Shown here: piece after piece, positions 22,313 to 35,430 of the stretch | How positions within the stretch are numbered: position 1 is the first letter of the stretch | Layout: each line of letters opens with the position of its first letter | Translations under genes and position numbers: made by a program | Notes under the pieces: generated by a model | The model's input: only the letters and a program-made list of their open reading frames with translations | What the model was told of the DNA's origin: nothing | The model's database searches: none | NCBI RefSeq assembly: GCF_047511655.1 | Contig: NC_133389.1 | Coordinates: forward strand, 158,053,973-158,117,972 | Direction of reading: 5' to 3' | DNA from: Castor canadensis | Lineage: Eukaryota > Chordata > Mammalia > Rodentia > Castoridae | DNA length: 64,000 nt

Positions 22313-23532
22313 TGTTTGTTTAAGTATTTGTAAATGGTGGGCCAGGGATTCTAATGAATCTAAAATTCAAGTTTTTCAAATAGATTGCGAAAGCATGGAG
22401 TCCTTTACCTCATTTCTTACAAAAGAATATCCTGTCAAATCATGAGTGATAAGTTTGATTTAAACAACTTCATGAAAAATGTTTAAGTTCTAAACCCTTG
22501 CACTTCAATGGCTTACCCTCAATGCATTTCTGTCAAGTGAGCTATATATACCTTGCATAGTTTGTTCTTCACTCTCATTTCTGCAGAGCTCACATTCTTT
22601 ATATCCACATTCATAGATTTGTTCTTTAGATAGGAACAAAACAGGGTGACCTCAAGAATCCACATCTTCATCTGTGACAAACTCTGTATCATACCCTGCT
22701 AATGAAATTAAGTATTACTCTATTGAATAAGTCTGTCTTCAGACATGCCGATCTTGTTACTGAAGCAAATTTTAGTCCTTCCATCTCTGTCCCAGTCCTG
22801 GGCCCCACTCTGATGACTTAACAGCTCCTTAGTGGCATCAATAATGAACTCCTTAGTGGGTATCTGCTCTAGGTCTTCCCTCCAAAGGCACAGATGAATC
22901 CACAGAGATTTTTTTTTTAAAGAACATATTTGTTAAAGGACAAGAAAGTAGAATGGATGTTTAAGTTCCCATTAATATAAACAGTTCCATTGGAAGACAG
23001 CATTAGAGTTAGTATGAAAGATCAGAAATAACTGTGGGGTTCCTTTGGCCATTATGTCTGTATATTATCCAAGGATGGAACTATCATATTTAGGCAAATC
23101 TGTAGAATACATTAGTCATGTCTCTAAGACTCTTTGCCCAGAGAATAAGAAACCCTGTACACAGAGCAGACATCTATAGAGTGCCAACCTGCTGTACTCT
23201 GATTGGTTCTTTTGACTTGATATTATCTTTTTCTTCAAGCATTATCTCCTACCTAAGCATTTTTATAATTTTAATTATATCTACAGTTATGACAATGAAC
23301 TCATCTCTTCAGTTTCCTAAATACTTGAAATAGAGGATGTTGATTTCTCTAGATAACACTTGGCAAAATAAAAAATTTCAATAGCCAAATTAGCTAATAA
23401 ACATAGCATGCAATTTCATTATTTAGAAAATCTTGAACAAATAAGTAGAAATTTATTCGTCATCCAGTCTTTCAGCTTGGAAGTATCTTAACCATGAAAT
23501 AAAGCTATATGTGAGAATCATGTCAGTGGAGT
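22313..23532. other. Unique AT-rich sequence, no gene seen
   Basis: The frame at 23,118-23,333 has no recognisable domain. Confidence 0.5.
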
Positions 23533-24202
23533 TTTATTTTTTATTGTACTGAGGGTAATTGTGACAGTCTCTAAGGTTCTTACAATACATCATAGTTGAA
23601 TTCACCCCATCCATCATTCTCCTTTATCCCCTCTTCCCCCATTCCTGGAATAGTTTCACCAGGTCTCATTTTTCCATTTACATACATGTGTACACAATAT
23701 TTCCACCATATTCACCCTCCTACACCCTTTCCTTATATCCTCCCCCTCCCCAGTGGTACCAAGGCCCAGACAGGATCTGTTTTGCCTTCCTGTTCTCTAT
23801 TTTTGTAAAATAAAATGACATTTTTGTTTGTTTAAGATAGCTATACAGGGTGTTTCACTGTGATATTTTCATGTTTATATGTATTATAACCTGAATTGGT
23901 TCATCTCCTCAATTTTTCTGCTTTCTACCTTATTCCCATTCTTATGGTGATTTCAATAGGTTTAAAAATTCTATATTCATTCTTGTATACCAAGTACATC
24001 AACCATATTCACCTTCTTAACTTCCTTCTTTTACTCTCCCTTTCTCGTATGTGACATCCTCTTAAGTGTGACCTGTTTTTCATCATATTGTTTGTATTTA
24101 TATTGGGTCTTATTCCATATATGAGAGAAAACATGTGGCCTTTGGTTAACTTCACTTAAGATGGCATTCTCCAGTTTCATCTATTTACCTGCAAAGGACA
24201 AA
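23533..24202 (-). mobile_element. L1 3' UTR and ORF2 end, minus strand, truncated
   Basis: Reverse L1 3' UTR of a second subfamily: 'attgtactgagggtaattgt', 'catagttgaattcacccc', 'atcattctcctttatccc', 'ctatacagggtgtttcactg', then 'ccatatatgagagaaaaca' and 'tctccagtttcatctattta', the end of ORF2. Related copies lie at 35.99-36.6 kb (plus) and 44.6-44.8 kb (minus). The frame 23,596-23,808 is within it. Confidence 0.8.
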
Positions 24203-25065
24203 AAAGCAGTATTAAAGCATTCAGATCTTTGAGCTCCAAATTTCTTAGTGGTATGCCTCAGCGAGACTGAGCAACTGGAGCAGGGGAATAGGTGCAGTAA
24301 TATGACTAAAAAATTTAAGTTCTGTTACAGAGCTTCTAGCTTGTTTAAGCACAGCATTACATTATGCTCCTAATTATCTACAAAAGCATTTCTAAAAATG
24401 TTTTGCAAAATCGTCGTTCCACAGAATGTCTATAAATTGATTTTTGATTAAAAAAAAAAACAGTTGTATCTGCAATAATGTAAACATTCCATTATGAAAA
24501 AAGCTTCTCAACTCTTCAGGTACATTTTCATTCTACAAGAATCACATCTCTGGGCTGTCCCGGTAACACATTCAGGGAAGTGATGATGCGCATCACTTTC
24601 TAGCAAAGCAACTTCTTATTTTTTTGTAAAAAAATCAAATGAGTCTTATCTTGAACCTGTGTTCTGTAACTTGCCTTATATCTCATGTACCTTCAGGACC
24701 AAGACCCTGAATTCTTCATATTAACCATCATTATATATGACTCAGTTATGGTGTGTGGGCTAAATTATTAGAATGGATACCTTTTCCTTGTCCTCCTCAA
24801 TAATTACCTGCTGTCAGAATTGGTTGGGTAAGGACAGATCATGAGCTAGTGGTGAATGGCTTACCCCATCCCCCAGTGTCTTCTGGAAATGTTCTTTTTA
24901 GGTGTCAGGAAGGGAGAAGTAAAGGTCAAACCTTTGTGTGTTTTTCTGGATCCGTCCCTCCTCTGATGACTATTTCTTCCTGTTCCAGCAAAACTCACAG
25001 ACTCACAGCTTCTATTTTAATTTTTAAGGCTTCAGCATTAGTCATCAGTCATTCCTTCAGCACAC

Positions 25066-25153
<88 letters not shown>

Positions 25154-27301
25154 AAACACCTATGGGTAAGAAAATGCAGATGAACTAAATAGTACAGCAC
25201 ATGTCTTTGATGCTCCACGGGAAATCTCTGAGAATTTATGTTAGAGACAACCTTTTGGATCATATAGTAAACACAATGATAAATTGATTTGTTTCTGAAG
25301 TCTAAGTGCTTTTTTTTTAAGGTAATTTGTTTAAATATTAGTTAATATTGAAACCCCAAGACTTTTTTTTCTTTCTTTTCTTTTGGGCGGTACTGGTGTT
25401 TTAACTCAGGGCTTCATACAAGACTTTTCCACTTTAGAAAGATTTAAATTGTGTCTCATGGACCTATAAAATATGCATACAAAGTGTCACATATCACAAA
25501 AGTCTAATATATTCTTTTCAAATGCAGACACATTATTTTTGGTATTTTAAGCAAATGCTGTTTTGATATTTTGGCATGAAATGCAAACCTGGATTATCAT
25601 TAGGTCATAAAATACTCTCAGACCTAACAGATTTCATGAAAAAAAATGTGGATACTGCAGTGAAATCTCTTATGGAGTCAAGAGAAGAAACATGCATTGC
25701 TCTCCTCCCTTCACATGGAAAGTGCTGCACCCTATAGGGCTCCAAGTGGCTCCTGCAGCCTGTGACTGACTTCCAGGTCCTGTTTTGGCACCTGATGTCT
25801 TGCTGACCCACACAGTGGTTGTAGATTGTGAGTTTCACCCACCTCACTTACTGCTACAAGTCAGGATTTACTCAGCTTTATTTTCTCTGCAGCTTGGAGC
25901 CCTGGGTCCATTAGACCTACTAAGTGTGTGATGCTGGCCCCAAAGAACCCAGACAGTTTCTGCATTTCCTGGAATCAGAGGAAGGCAGTCCAGCTTGAAG
26001 CAGGAGAAAAAATATAACTAAAAGTGAAAGGGTTCCACTGAACTTACATAGGATTTCTTTGTTATTTTTCCCCATTACTTGAAGTGCAGAGAGCTATACT
26101 GAAAGCATGTTTGGGAGAGAGCTTATTAGTGAATTCAAACCTCCTGCCGTCTAGAAAAACACCACAAATGGGAATGCTGACACAAACAGACACTGCCCTC
26201 ACTTTATAATTTTGATCATAAGATGGTGTGGAGGTGGAGGCATGATCTATTCTTTCTCACTAATTGGTCACTGTTTTTTTTTTTTAAGGAATATCAAATA
26301 AGTTCTCCATCCTATTACATTAAAATAAATTCTAAAATATGTGATTCCAGCAAATATTTGCTGCATAGCCCTGAGTGTACAAGCAAGAAATGTGTCATCA
26401 AATGCTGAGATCGAATGATAATAAATATATTTTATTCTTTTTTTGGGAAATAATAAGCCGTGTAAAATGAACTAATGCTTCCAGGCCCCATGACGTCCTT
26501 CAGAAATGCTCTCAAGCAAGATTAAGAAAAATTAATTTCCTCTGATCAGTGTCTATGAAAATATGTCCAACAAGTGCTCAAAGGTATGCTCGGAATTCTT
26601 GCTCCTTAATTGCTTCAACCAACAGCAGCTACTCTTGAGGTGCTAAGCATTTAAAATGAGTATAGAAAATGGCAGGTGATCTGTTTAAACTCTGTTGTGC
26701 TGACCTCAGGGTTCAAAAGGTTTTCTACATTTAGAAAGAATGTGGTTTCAACCACATCAGAATTTTTCCCTCTGGTAAAGAAAGTGCAATAGTAGTTCAA
26801 AGTATGAATCTAAAGAATGGAAAGATGTACAGTAGTTTATTGGGAAGTAGATTTGTAATTTGTAGTAGCTTGATATTTTCCAGAAAATCAGGTAGCTTTG
26901 ACTGCTTTCCACCCCACTACCAAAAAAATAGCATTCCTTTACTTTTGAACGAGAAAGTGTTCTTTTCCTTCAACAGATTCTTAAATCTTAAAAATCCTGC
27001 AGGCATCAAGGATCTATCACTTGAAATGGAAAACTGGTGTTGGAATCCTTAGCAACACCTACAGGTATATGGGAAAGTGGCAGTGATTTGTCCAAGGTCT
27101 ATCAGTCCAGCTGTGGGTGGTATTGCGAAAAGTTCAACTCTGCAAGGTGGGATTGTTTTTTAACTCATGCACCAGCCTGATATCAGCAGACTATAGGGGC
27201 TAAAAGGGACAGTTATGGCATTCCACTGAAGGGCAGATCTATGTGTTTAGTTAACAGAAGCTTAATACACTCAGGTGAAAGTCTTTTAAGAAAGAGAATC
27301 T
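24203..27301. other. Mostly unique sequence, no gene seen
   Basis: Holds the compound microsatellite at 25.07-25.15 kb and a partial reverse ID unit at about 25,385-25,420 ('gggcggtactggtgttttaa'). The frames at 24,849-25,263 run through the microsatellite. The 25,605-25,847 (-) frame has no recognisable domain. Confidence 0.45.
25070..25152. repeat. Compound microsatellite (CT)n(CA)n
   Basis: About 21 CT units (25,070-25,112) pass directly into about 19-20 CA units (25,113-25,151). Open frames on both strands here are repeat artefacts (Ser-Leu, Thr-His, Arg-Glu and Val-Cys runs). Confidence 0.97.
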
Positions 27302-27526
27302 AGCTGATATGGAGATGCAGATCTTTAATCCCAGTTACTCAGGAGGCTTAAGTAGGAGGTTTTCAGTATAAGGCCAGCCCTGGGCATAAAGCTGTAGACC
27401 CTATTCAAAAAATAACTAAAGCAAAAAAGGACTAGGGGTGTGGCTCAAATGATAGAGTGCCTGCCTAGCAAGTGCAAGGTCCTGAGTTCACACTCCAGTA
27501 CTGCCAAAAAAAAAAAAAAAAAAAGG
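27302..27526 (+). mobile_element. B1-dID composite SINE with poly(A) tail
   Basis: B1-like part ('aatcccagttactcaggagg', 'aggccagccctgggcataaa', 'gtagaccctattc') fused to an ID-like part ('aggggtgtggctcaaatgat', 'tgcctgcctagcaagtgcaa', 'ctgagttcacactccagtac') and an A-tail of about 19. The flanks agaatcta and aggatcta could be a decayed target duplication. Confidence 0.88.
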
Positions 27527-29049
27527 AAAAGGATCTAAAATCACAAGTGCAGAGTCTGATACAAAATAAACATTTATAATGAAGAAATGAATCAATATAA
27601 ATCAAATATCTTAAAAAGATAACACACAGTATAAATAAATATCACAAATTCAGACTAGTAATGTGGTCTTATTAACATATTAGTTAATTTAGTCTATGAT
27701 ACCTTTTATTTCTTTATTGCTTAGTTGCATATTTTAATGGTTTTGTAATATGTCAATGATTTCATGTTATCATTTTCCAACGAAGAGAGAAAGATCATTC
27801 TGTCTTTAACATAGCAGTTCTGCCTTATTTGCCTCCAACCTCATTTCTTTTCCACCACACACGTGTGAAGGGCTGGGAGCCATAGAACACACAGCGTTGT
27901 TGAAAATGGCTCTGACTCTGCATATTCCTCAAGGAGCTGCCACAGATGTTGTGGGCATTTTCCCAGATATCTTGCATGCGTTGGGTCTATAGACATTAAC
28001 TTCCCTGTTTGAAAGGATTGATCCCATGAATGCATCCTATCCCGTTCAAACTGACTGCAGTTACAAGCCTTTAGCCAAACATCAGAAAACTTGCGACTGC
28101 TCCAACCAACCAAATAAATTTTTAACCAATTGCAGATAAAGATAACATGTTAAAATGTTTCATAGAAACGTGTGAACAAGTCATTGATTTTGTTAACTTC
28201 AGGATGAGAATGTCTTTATAATTCTTGGACTCTCTACAATTTTGTTTTTGGCTTCTTAGATCAGTACTCTGTTAGAAATATTTTGCCACTACAGACCTTC
28301 AATATCATTTTTAAAATGCCTTTTCTCTTTAATTTGTTTACACATTTTTGTAATTACAGTAGAAAAAATGAAAATTTTCACTTTTGTCAAAATCCACTGC
28401 TAACCATGTTTGGTTTCCAACAGATTTTTGTTATAATAAATTGCCTGGAGAGTCAATGTAGACCAGCAGCTCACTTTCTTCCATTTAACCAAAGATGAAC
28501 TAGTAACAGAATTTGAAGTGGTTGGTTTGGATTAGTTTAGATAGTTCTAAAGATTAAGAGGCCAAGTTGATTAAAGATGTAAGGAGTTAATTTTCATTCT
28601 TTGCTCTTTTAGTAATATAAAATGTTGCCTTACACTGCATCTCTTAGGAGTTCCAACCTATAGTTGATTGCCTGAGAGGGACCTGCTAATCCTTGGATGA
28701 GAAGGAAACTGGTAAGGCAGTGGGAGAAGCAGAGGAAAGCCAGATAAGATTGTGCTGAAACACATGGTTGAAAATCATGCAACAAACATCCTGCCCCACC
28801 AGATAAAGGAATATAGTTGTCATGCTTGTCTTAAACCTCTTCTGAAAGATGAGTCTGTTTGGTTGGGAAGAAGAGCAAGAAGACAATACTCTTACAAATA
28901 ATCTACTGGGCTACATCTTCAATTATTTTGATCTTCTGATGGATTATTTTTAAGAGACTGATAACTGGAATGATTTTAACATATTCTACTTTGTGTTAAG
29001 GAAACTATGCTATCATTTGAAACTTTTGGAATATTTTTATTTATTTATT
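27527..29049. other. Unique sequence, no gene seen
   Basis: Frames at 27,841-28,113 (-) and 28,686-28,886 (-) show no recognisable domain. Confidence 0.45.
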
Positions 29050-29118
29050 TATTTTTGGTAGTACTGGGGTTTGAACTCAGAGCCTCATCCTTGCTAGGAG
29101 TCACACCACCAGTCCTTG
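29050..29118 (-). mobile_element. ID-type SINE, minus strand, shortened
   Basis: 'ggtagtactggggtttgaac', 'cagagcctcatccttgctag' and 'tcacaccaccagtcct'. The middle is shorter than in other copies, so a small internal deletion is likely. Preceded by (ttta)n, the reverse of an A-rich tail. Confidence 0.7.
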
Positions 29119-30374
29119 GAATACTTTTAAAGACTTTGCTTTTGCTGCTAACCCTTCCCTCTCCCCTTCATCTCTTCCTCTCCCTTCCTCCTGTTCTTCT
29201 TCTGAAAAAGCAGCTCTATTAGAAGATGAAAATAACACTATGCTAAGTTGAACAGTTAGGGTTGTATAAGGAAAGGTCTGAAAATTCTCTTTTTGATGTC
29301 ATCCAACCTCTAAGACTTGACTGCATTTATATACATCTTGTTCTTTCTTTAGACTTGGAAAAAATAACCACATGTTTCTACAAGTGATGGTTTTTCCCTT
29401 TTTCCATGTGTAGAAATTCTGATGATCCCTCAAACAATTCCTTCTGGAACAAGTTTTCCTCTTCTTCCCCCAGCCAGTCTTAGTGGGTTCATCTTTACAG
29501 ATTCTGGGGCTAGGATAGAAAGTACATGGTGTGAATGTTTCTTCATTGGGATGGCCCCACTTCTTAATAACCTACAATGAGGGTTTTATATATATATACC
29601 TTTTAAAAATGATCTTATATAACATATGAAAGAAGATTTTTATCATAAATATAGATAATTTACAATTTATGGAAAGAATTACATACACCCACACATACTT
29701 TCTCCATCTCACTAGTAACTGAGTGGTCTATGTGTAAGCCGCTATGTGTTCTATTCCTCCACTTACTCATAATGAGATCTTTTTTCACAATCTCACATTA
29801 AAATTTCACATAAGACACTATAAACAGTTTTAATGCAACTTATTTCCTCATTTTATTTACTTTAAAAAACTTGTTAGAATTTTAAATTATTAGAGACAAA
29901 AAAGAGAAAGCAAGGAAATACAAGAAAGTATAAAGCAAAGACAAATTATGGTATAGTAAGAAGCTTAAGAGGGAAAAATGAAAGCTTAGCAAAGACAGAA
30001 AACATGACTGAATCACAGAGCTTACCCATCCCATCTGCTTTATTTGTTTTGATTATGATTTTGAGAGAAAAGACAAACATCAAAGGAGTTATGAGTGGGA
30101 TTTTTAAAACATGAGGACACTTTGGTCCCTAGATAATCCTGAGTGAGGTAGTACATTATAACAAAAAGACACTGAAAAGATTATTGTCCCCCTCAAGTGG
30201 CCAGCGTCAGAACCATCCATGCAACATCACGCAGAATGACTCTAGTAGATTGTCATCACTTAACTCTCCTTTGTGTAATAGGGTAAGTGGTTTGCTGTTA
30301 CACAAAGTCTTTGTCACTTTTTTTTATCATAAGTGATTCATTACTGGATTCAATGAGTACTCAGTTTTTCTTCT
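29119..30374. other. Unique AT-rich sequence, no gene seen
   Basis: Contains one half of a dispersed 50-bp repeat (29,730-29,779). Confidence 0.45.
29730..29779 (+). repeat. 50-bp dispersed direct repeat, copy 1
   Basis: Begins atgtgtaagcc and ends aatgagatc. A second copy with the same start and end and the same length lies at 31,290-31,339, about 86% identical by eye (7 differences). Not part of a repeat family I recognise. Confidence 0.75.
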
Positions 30375-30475
30375 TCCCAGACACTGTAAAGCACTTGGGA
30401 CAGATCAGTGGAAAACAACAACAAATAAAATATCTTTCTCTAGGAACATACATTCTACTTGGGGTAGGGTGAGTT
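30375..30475 (-). repeat. L2 LINE 3' relic
   Basis: 'cagacactgtaaagcacttg' and 'taggaacatacattctactt' resemble the reverse L2 3' end (compare 13.3 and 58.6 kb). Confidence 0.45.
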
Positions 30476-33069
30476 AAAGCATATATATTATAAACAATCA
30501 GTGTAACTATAAATCAACTACATAATATTTTTCTGATACTAAAAATAAAGAAATTTGGAGTTTGATATTAAGACTCTAATTTTAATTAGAAATATTTATT
30601 TGTAAATAAATATGAATGAAGTATAAAATATCTAGAGAGGAAGTGATCAATAATTTCAATCTTAGCTCAGACCAGGATATTCATGGGTAAGATATGTTCT
30701 CTAATATCACTGAATGTTTAATAACTATTTCTTGAATTGTTTGTCAGTATTTCAGTATTTAAATTTTAAAATTAATTGATATACATCTATTTTATAGCTA
30801 TCAAATATTGTCATAATTCTTTCTTTCTTTAAAGTACTATATTAGGTCCAAATCCTTCTTATCTGTTGAGATGTATTTTTACCTAATTAGCTAGTTTTCC
30901 TCTCTCAATCTATATCTCTTTCTTTGATATTTAATTGGCTTCCATTCCTGAAGATTGTTTTATTTTGGTTCTACAACCCCACAGTTATTATAGGGTTGGG
31001 ATAGAGAGGAGAAAAGACATTGTAATTGTTGCTTCTGTGTCAAAGAAAGTGAAAACCAATTTTTGTATCAATTTTTCATTTTCATTTTTGCATCAATTTT
31101 CATTTGTAAGGAGATCTTGTAAAACTTCTACTTGACAAATTCTACTTTTGCAGAGAGGATATCTTTTAGGAAGCTATGATACTCACAGCAAAGGTACTGG
31201 ATATTTGAAACCACCAACCAGAAAAGAAGAGTTGCTAAGACATCATGAACTAGACTGTAAAGTAGAATATGGCTTTGCTCCAGTTGTTCATGTGTAAGCC
31301 ATTATGTGTTCTTTTCCTCCATTTATTAACAATGAGATCAACTGGAGACAAAGGAATAAGACAAAGTGACTAGCTAAAAAGAGGTTGTGTTTGATTAACA
31401 CTATAAAAACTTAAGCTCTTTATGTCCTAGCAATAAGAGCAAAATACTCAGATATGCTACTCTGTGTTTGAATTGTTTCTACTTAATACTTTAATTCACT
31501 AAACAGAAGTTTATTTACTTGGCAAACTCTTCCTCTATGAACTACTCATACATAGTTCAATATTCTTCCTCAAAAGCCAAGTCGTTACATTAAATTCCTG
31601 CATGAGATTCACTGAGAAAATGTCTATCCCGGGGCCTGAATGGGTCTGCTATATTTAACTGAAAATAAGAGCTACACATCTTATTATTTTTCTGTTATTT
31701 ATAGTAGCTATTGGAAAGTTTGGATATAAACTTGCCACCAAATACTTTAAAACTCTTCAATCAATTTGCATCTTGATTCACTTGTCGATGCTCAGGTCTT
31801 CTTTGGCTTTAAATATCTTTTATTTACACTCTATTTCACTACCAAGCCATCTCTAGTTGTTTCAAATGAGATCCTATATAAATCCTAGGGGGAAAATATA
31901 TTAGGAAGAGCTAGAAAAATTTCTTACAGAAAAATCACTTCTTTTTTCTTCACATGCCATAAAGAGATGTGCAGCTTTCTGGCGAGGGAAAAATGGAAAG
32001 ATACCTGTAAATTTATAATACTAGGAAGCTACAAACGTCATTCGTGCTAAAATAGAGAGCTGCCAATGGGAAATTATCAAGGTCTTCTGATAGCTAAGGC
32101 TAGAGGGAGCTATGAATTACTAATAAAATTTAATTAAACCGTTTTCAGAGAATTGGGACTTCTTTCTCCCCAGTGGTTTGCTAGAACACTTTTGTTTTAA
32201 GGTGGAACACACCATATTCACTTCTTTCCTTCACAATGCAAGAGGTTTGAATAAACATCAAAAGTGGATACTGTTTTTGTTGGATGTATACTCTTCAACA
32301 GCCTTCTCTTTCAATACTGTTCCCTTCATTAACTCTTCTTCACTCAACAGTCTTTTAGTGGGGAGATCACTTCTTTTGGTTACACACATTCTTTGCTTAC
32401 CTACATACATTTGCATATTCAAGGTAATTACCAGCTTCTCCAAAAGAAGCAAGTAGTTTATTGATCAAGTAACTGTGGGCTTGTTTCCTACTGAAGTGAT
32501 ACCACCACAGTGACACAGTCCCAGCTTGGAAGATTGAGTACAGATTTTTGTGTCTGGGTTCAGATATTTAATACTGGTTTCTATGTGGGGATCTTGCCCA
32601 GAGATTGTCACAGAAGACTAACTACCAGGAATTTATTTTTCAGATAAGACCAGGTTTTAGTTCAGCTGCTCCTTCTCCTTTCATTGGAGACACCTCGGAT
32701 CCTCTTGACTCCCTTTCTCTCCCCATAAACTTATTATATATCTGGGCAGGGTTGGCACGTGGGGGATGAACAGCGCTAGTGAATGCAAAAACCCTGAAGA
32801 TATTTTCTTTGATTTTATTTCATAAACTGTGAAATAATTACAGTGAACTTAAAGTGGGACTACATTGGATGGCATTCTATTTATCTGCCATGGTCATTAT
32901 TAGAATTCAGAAAACCCCAAAATTTCTATCTTAAGACTTTTTCTTTATTTTGTTAGATAGTGGTAGCTACTAATCACAGCATTTAATCACAGCATTTAAT
33001 TTTCATTTGTCTTTTCAAAGTAATGTATTCTGCCATAGTATTAAAGCATATTGCTTTAAATAAGGAGAA
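30476..33069. other. Unique AT-rich sequence, no gene seen
   Basis: Includes the second copy of the 50-bp repeat and the overlapping frames 32,178-32,456 (+) and 32,258-32,452 (-), neither recognisable. Confidence 0.45.
31290..31339 (+). repeat. 50-bp dispersed direct repeat, copy 2
   Basis: Counterpart of 29,730-29,779, in the same orientation about 1.56 kb away. Confidence 0.75.
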
Positions 33070-33210
33070 TAAAATAATATTTATTCAGTACCTACAATAT
33101 GCCAGAAAATGCTCATGGTGTTTTCACATTTAACATTATTTCTGTATCACTGATGAAAGAAGAAAGGCTTAAAGAACAGAAGGAAACATGTCAAGGCCAA
33201 ACAGGCATCT
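33070..33210 (-). repeat. MIR SINE relic
   Basis: 'tattcagtacctacaatatg', 'ccagaaaatgctcatggtgt' and 'cacatttaacattatttc' follow the reverse MIR 3' half. The following 'gatgaaagaagaaaggctt' fits the 'gatgaggaaactgagg' region. Confidence 0.5.
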
Positions 33211-33335
33211 TTCCTTAATCTGCATTGTCAGTGCTTTTTACACTGTATCACACTGAGCAAAATTTTCTGTGTTCTTACTACAATAAGGGGGATAGCCTTG
33301 GATTAATAGGTTAATAGGACAAATCAATTTCAGTA

Positions 33336-33377
33336 ATGAAGGATGTATTAGAACTAATGAAGCATGTATTAGAACTA
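33336..33377 (+). repeat. 21-bp tandem duplication
   Basis: Two abutting 21-bp units (33,336-33,356 and 33,357-33,377), each atgaaSgatgtattagaact-like, with one mismatch (g to c at position 6). Confidence 0.9.
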
Positions 33378-33424
33378 GTTTCTACTGAGCATACAGTACT
33401 GTTCTCTCCACCACCACACACACA

Positions 33425-33515
33425 TCATATTACAGACAAAGAAACTAAGATTGGGGAAGTTAAGCAGTACAATTAAGATACATAGTTGTGAGAATAAAAG
33501 GCAGTTTTGCATTTC
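33425..33515 (-). repeat. MIR-like relic
   Basis: 'attacagacaaagaaactaa' and 'gaagttaagcagtacaatta' resemble the 'acagatgaggaaactgagg ... gaggttaagtaacttgcc' stretch of reverse MIR. Confidence 0.4.
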
Positions 33516-33689
33516 AGCTTTCTATGCCTGAAATTTTCAGTAAACTAGAGAAAGATGCAAACACTTGAGTTAAAATAGCCAAAATTGCACTTTAGCTATT
33601 TCTTTTGAACCTCAAATCTTAGTAACACATTATTTATGCAAAAGCAGCAAATTCCACAAAACAATGAATGAGGAGACAAGCAGATAGTA

Positions 33690-34070
33690 GTAGAAATTTA
33701 TTATTTTACAGTCTGGAAGTCAGAGTCCTAGGATCAAGGGGTCTGTGGGTGCCTCATTCTTTTTGCAGACTCTAGGACAGAATCTACTTCCTTGCCTTCT
33801 CCTCTTTCTGGAGGCTATGTTCTTTGGCCCATAGTCCTCTTCCTCGCATCATCCCATTTCTACCTCTGACCTTCCTGCCTCCCTCTTATAAAGACCCTTG
33901 AGATTTTATTAGGCCCACCTAGATAATCCAGAATTATCTCTCCATCTCAAGATCCTTAATTTAATTGCATATTCAAAGCCTCTTTTGCCACGTAAAATAA
34001 TATTTCACAGGTTTTCAGAGATTAGAATGTGGACATTGTTGTGTGTGGGTCATTTTTCTACCACTCTATG
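33690..34070 (-). mobile_element. MaLR/MER-type LTR, minus strand
   Basis: 'ttattttacagtctggaagt', 'gtcctaggatcaaggggtct', 'cttataaagacccttgagat', 'ttaggcccacctagataatc', 'tctccatctcaagatcctta' and 'ggttttcagagattagaatg' are in the order of the reverse strand of an old mammalian LTR that shares landmarks with the MaLR LTRs elsewhere in the window. Subfamily not assigned. Confidence 0.6.
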
Positions 34071-34989
34071 TAAATGACAGAAGAAAGAAAAAATCCTTAA
34101 TTTGACAAGTATATCTGAAGGATATCTCATTTTTGATAGCAATATCCAAAATGTATGGGAATATTTTTCAGTTAACAATTATTTTAAGGTAGAATGTTTT
34201 AGTTATGCTGATAGTTAATCTGTCTTTCAGTTTACTTTAACTCAACAAACAATTGTTGAATTCATTCAACCACCCTTCAGGAGTCAGACAGGTACCTGCA
34301 GGTCCTACATGGTGTGATAAAGGGTAAGATGAAGAAGACACAGATTCTGGAACATGTGGGTGCTTGCTAACAATATAAGTTTGGAGATAATGTTCATCGA
34401 GAAGGCAACTGAGATCCAAAGTCAACCCCTCACTGTTTGTGTATTATTCTCATTGTTATATTTTCCCCCATAACTCCATAAATCAAGTTATCACCTAAGA
34501 AGCAGCCAATTTATAATTTATTTGGTTTATTTTAAACAAAAGAAAGAACCTTAGGGTGACTTTTTATAGCACAATCAACATGGGTATCACAAAGCTACAC
34601 ATACTTAAGAAACCCATACTACGTAAATTTTAAGCAGACTACTGAAAAGTCTTCCTTGTAAAGCTGCTTTTCAGAATACTACATCTGAATTTTAATTTCA
34701 ATTTAATTTCATTCTAATTATGCTATAATTTTATCATTCAACTCCTCTATTAACTACAATGTAGGATTTGTCATTGTTTTAATAGAATCAATTAGTATCC
34801 ATAAACTCTTATGAAAGCACTTAAGGGTAAGTCATAAGGAATTTGCTCGATAGGTCAAATTTGAGCAAGTTACCTAACTCAACATAATGCAATATTGACC
34901 TTATATTTGGTAGAAACTCTATGTTCTAATAGACATAAATGTAGCTTTTGGGGAAGTCAAAGTTGTAGTGTTGCTTAAAAATAAGAAAA
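34071..34989. other. Unique AT-rich sequence, no gene seen
   Basis: Possible L2 trace at 34,235-34,320 ('aacaaacaattgttgaattc'), too short to call. Confidence 0.45.
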
Positions 34990-35430
34990 GATACACAATA
35001 TTGCTTTAATATATGTTTAAAACCACATAGACCATTTTTACCAATCCAGTTAGGATAATAATAAAAATGTGATCACATACTCTGTTGGAGAGCCTGTAGG
35101 AGAATAAGCTGTCTTATACTATCCTATGGAAGGAAATTTAGAAGCCTAGAAAAAGTACATATTTAATTCCCATTTGACACAGCAATGCTACATCACAGAG
35201 TCTCCCACATATGCACTGAAAAAAACAAAACAGCAATATATATATATATATAATATATACATTATATATACATGTATATCTACATTTTATATATATATAT
35301 ATGCATAGAGCTTTATTGAACACTGTTTGGATAACAAGCTACTATCAATAAACCAAATGTCCATCTGTAGTTGACTGAATGAACCATGATACATATTACA
35401 ATGGAGTATTATGAAGTGTAAAAATGGTTT
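34990..35430 (+). mobile_element. L1 ORF2 C-terminal fragment, decayed
   Basis: Recognisable ORF2-end blocks include 'aattcccatttgacacagca', 'accaaatgtccatctgtagt', 'atgaaccatgatacatatta' and 'caatggagtattatgaagtg'. An AT microsatellite (35,236-35,302) sits inside. No frame survives. Confidence 0.6.
35236..35302. repeat. (TA)n-rich simple repeat
   Basis: Alternating TA runs with short interruptions inside the L1 fragment; the open frame 35,138-35,323 (-) is an artefact of it. Confidence 0.9.

Noticed and set aside
24849..25263. 101- and 68-residue frames
   Set aside because: They run through the CT/CA microsatellite and consist of dipeptide runs there.
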